Assembly (NCBI GenBank): GCA_900766925.1
Contig: CAAFXG010000553.1
Span: forward strand, 1 to 25,965
Origin: Lachnospiraceae bacterium
Lineage (GTDB): Bacteria > Bacillota > Clostridia > Lachnospirales > Lachnospiraceae
DNA length: 25,965 nucleotides
Direction of reading: 5' to 3'
In this document: piece after piece, positions 23,940 to 25,965 of the stretch
Layout of the letters: the number at the start of each line of letters is the position of its first letter
How positions within the stretch are numbered: position 1 is the stretch's first letter
Program-made: the position numbers and the translations under genes
The notes under the pieces: generated by a model
Told to the model about the DNA's origin: nothing
Database searches by the model: none
The model's input: the letters and a program-made list of their open reading frames with translations, nothing else

Positions 23940-25965
23940 ATGGTTAAGATGAAAAAACTAAGAAATCTATTACTTATGTCTTTATGTATGGTTGGAATGG
24001 TTCTGACAGGATGTAAGGGAAAGGACAAGGGGGGAGAACAGACTCTGGATAAAGACACTGTTTACCAGATGACAGACTTCCTCAGCAAGGATGAGGTTGA
24101 AGGAGATATTTACGATATTTCTGTAGCAGGTGATAAGGTGTATATCTATACCGGCATGTGGGAGGATTTGACACCACCGGCTACTAATTCTGATGTTGAA
24201 CCGGAATATTTATCAAAGAGTACATACAATTTTTACAGCTGTAACACAGATGGTTCAGATTTAAAGAAATTTTATACAGAGGAATCTATGAGTAATGAGA
24301 GTAATATGTGGTTAAGCAGGTTTTTGGTATCAAAAACAGGTGACCTTTACCTTATGTATAATTCATATGATGAAAATACGGGAACCTCTAAGGATATTCT
24401 CAAGTTAATGGATGCTAATGGAAACATTACCAAAGAAATTACATTGAGTGACATTTTTGAGGGTAATGACAGCTATATAAATAATCTGATTATCAATGAT
24501 GAAGGCGGCTTTTATGTATTTGGGGATCAGAATATTTATAGTGTTGATGGTGATGGTAATAAGCTGTTTAGTGTGAAAACGGATAACTGGATTGATTCAT
24601 CATGCATCAGTGCTACAGGTGATTTGATTATTACCAGCTATGGCGAAAAGGGTATCGAGATTAAGAAGCTTGATAAGGAGAGCAGGCAATTCGGCGAAAC
24701 GATATCTGCACCTGTAAGTAATTATGGAAATGTTCGAATTATAGGTGGTACAGGAAGTGATTACAGCTTCTATGTCAACGATGGAAATGATGTTTATGGT
24801 TACAAGGAAGCAGACGGAAGCTATGAAAAGATTTTAAACTGGTTAAGCAGTAATACATCAGGTAATTATGTTAACAATATATTCGCTATGGAGAATGGTG
24901 AATTCCTTGTTAATTATAATGATTACAATAATAATACCTCAAATGGCATTTACCTTATGAAGAAGGTTAATCCTGAGGATGTTGTTGAGAAGACCATAAT
25001 AACTTATGCGGGCATGTACGTATCAGATACAATAAGATCAAAGGCAGTAGAGTTTAATAAGAGCCAGAATGAATATCAGATTGTAATAAAGGATTATTCT
25101 TCTGAGGAGGAACCACAGACCAAATTTAATGCTGATTTACTTGCAGGCGATATTCCTGATATTATTGATTTATCTAATTTGAGTGCAGATACATATATTG
25201 CTAAGGGAATGCTTGAGGATTTATATACATACATTGATAGGGATGAAAATCTTGACAGAGCAGATTTCCAGGATAATATTTTGAAAATTATGGAGCGTGA
25301 CGGTAAGCTTTATCAGATTGGCACAGTATATAATATATACGCACTTGCAATTCATAAGAGCGATTTAAAGGGCAGTGACAGTCTTACAATAGACAATCTT
25401 ATTGCTCTTGAGAAGGAAAAGAACGCAAGAGGCTTTAGTAATTATACTTCATGCCAGAGCATATTATATTCCTTCTGTTCACATAATTATGATAATTATA
25501 TAGACTGGAGCACAGGTGAATGTAGCTTCGACAGTGACGAATTTGTAAAGCTTCTTGAATATGCTATGACCTATCCTAAGGAGGATGAAATTGATTGGAG
25601 TGGGGAATATGAGAGTATGCCATCTATGATTCGTGGCGGTAAGCTTTTAATGGCAGAGATTTACAGCATGGATTTCCAAGAGGTAGAGGTATATGATCAG
25701 ATGTTTGATGGAGATATTGCGTTTATTGGATATCCTACAGAGAATGGCTCCGGTGTTGCGGCGTCTATAAGTGAGAGCTTTGCTATTTCATCAAGCTCTA
25801 AGAATAAGGATGGTGCATGGAAGTTTATAAGTCAGTTCCTTACTAAGGAAAATTATCTTAAGAATCGTGATATGTACTGGGGTATACCTGTACGTAAGGA
25901 CTGTTTCGAGGAACTCCTTAGAAGAAGTACAATTACTGAAAAGTACGTTGATGAGTATGGTAAAG
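23940..25965 (+). CDS. Extracellular solute-binding lipoprotein with extra N-terminal domain (3' truncated by window)
   Basis: The frame is open to the end of the window, at least 675 residues. MKKLRNLLLMSLCMVGMVLTGC gives, in two parts, a signal peptide and a lipobox with the lipidated cysteine at about residue 25. Residues of about 40-350 are beta-rich with repeated short units such as GDKVYIYTG, TGDLYLMYNS, GGFYVFGDQNIY and ENGEFLVNYND, which looks like a propeller-type domain. From about residue 360 a family-1 (sugar/polymer type) binding protein begins: ITYAGMYVSDTIRSKAVEFNKSQNEYQIVIKDY, followed by DLLAGDIPDIIDL and DGAWKFISQFLT. The start follows AAGGAGG. It is unrelated in family to the two NitT/TauT binding proteins. 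The ligand is probably a carbohydrate or peptide, but this is not shown. Transport partners would lie to the right. Confidence 0.85.
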   Translation, partial: MVKMKKLRNLLLMSLCMVGMVLTGCKGKDKGGEQTLDKDTVYQMTDFLSKDEVEGDIYDISVAGDKVYIYTGMWEDLTPPATNSDVEPEYLSKSTYNFYSCNTDGSDLKKFYTEESMSNESNMWLSRFLVSKTGDLYLMYNSYDENTGTSKDILKLMDANGNITKEITLSDIFEGNDSYINNLIINDEGGFYVFGDQNIYSVDGDGNKLFSVKTDNWIDSSCISATGDLIITSYGEKGIEIKKLDKESRQFGETISAPVSNYGNVRIIGGTGSDYSFYVNDGNDVYGYKEADGSYEKILNWLSSNTSGNYVNNIFAMENGEFLVNYNDYNNNTSNGIYLMKKVNPEDVVEKTIITYAGMYVSDTIRSKAVEFNKSQNEYQIVIKDYSSEEEPQTKFNADLLAGDIPDIIDLSNLSADTYIAKGMLEDLYTYIDRDENLDRADFQDNILKIMERDGKLYQIGTVYNIYALAIHKSDLKGSDSLTIDNLIALEKEKNARGFSNYTSCQSILYSFCSHNYDNYIDWSTGECSFDSDEFVKLLEYAMTYPKEDEIDWSGEYESMPSMIRGGKLLMAEIYSMDFQEVEVYDQMFDGDIAFIGYPTENGSGVAASISESFAISSSSKNKDGAWKFISQFLTKENYLKNRDMYWGIPVRKDCFEELLRRSTITEKYVDEYGK

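Overview
The window looks like chromosomal DNA of a low-GC, anaerobic Gram-positive bacterium, most likely a Lachnospiraceae-type Clostridia. The reasons are AGGAGG-type ribosome binding sites, AT-rich intergenic DNA, lipoprotein solute-binding proteins, a cytidylate-kinase-like protein, a 7TM hybrid histidine kinase, and ferredoxin-type 2-oxoacid oxidation combined with an ADP-forming acyl-CoA synthetase. This placement is inference from gene content; there is no rRNA or other marker gene here. Every full-length gene is on the + strand. No tRNA, rRNA, CRISPR array, transposase or integrase was seen.

Layout. (1) 1-3446: the 3' end of a 2-oxoacid:ferredoxin oxidoreductase gamma subunit, an aldehyde dehydrogenase and an acetolactate-synthase-type TPP enzyme, closed by a terminator. 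(2) 3587-9969, unit A: NitT/TauT-type ABC permease and ATPase, a histidinol-dehydrogenase paralogue, an imidazoleglycerol-phosphate dehydratase (IGPD) paralogue, a substrate-binding lipoprotein, an SDR and a zinc alcohol dehydrogenase. (3) 10320-14035, unit B: a second complete NitT/TauT-type transporter and an EamA-type exporter. (4) 14143-18539, unit C: two-subunit aconitase X, a fused ADP-forming acyl-CoA synthetase and a cytidylate-kinase-like protein. (5) 18802-23609: a hybrid sensor kinase and a chemoreceptor. (6) 23940 to the end: a large solute-binding lipoprotein with an extra N-terminal domain, cut by the window edge.

Units A, B and C look like one regulon. Each is preceded by the same 19-bp element, a direct repeat of TTAGACG with an 11-bp period, and each time a -10-like hexamer starts exactly 10 nt after the second TTAGAC. 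No DNA-binding regulator is encoded in the window. Together the units resemble an undescribed catabolic pathway: import by two related transporters, oxidation of an alcohol or diol (HisD-like, SDR and MDR enzymes, a trio resembling the HpsN/O/P set for dihydroxypropanesulfonate), dehydrations (IGPD-like and aconitase X), and ATP recovery from an acyl-CoA. The IGPD paralogue keeps its metal-binding histidines but has lost every phosphate-binding position I could align, so its substrate is probably not phosphorylated. The real substrate cannot be read from the sequence.

Two long perfect inverted repeats sit just after the last gene of an operon (9971-10201 and 23624-23760). They share no sequence, yet both have arms of exactly 62 bp. 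They are either a class of giant RNA/DNA hairpin or, less likely, an assembly effect.
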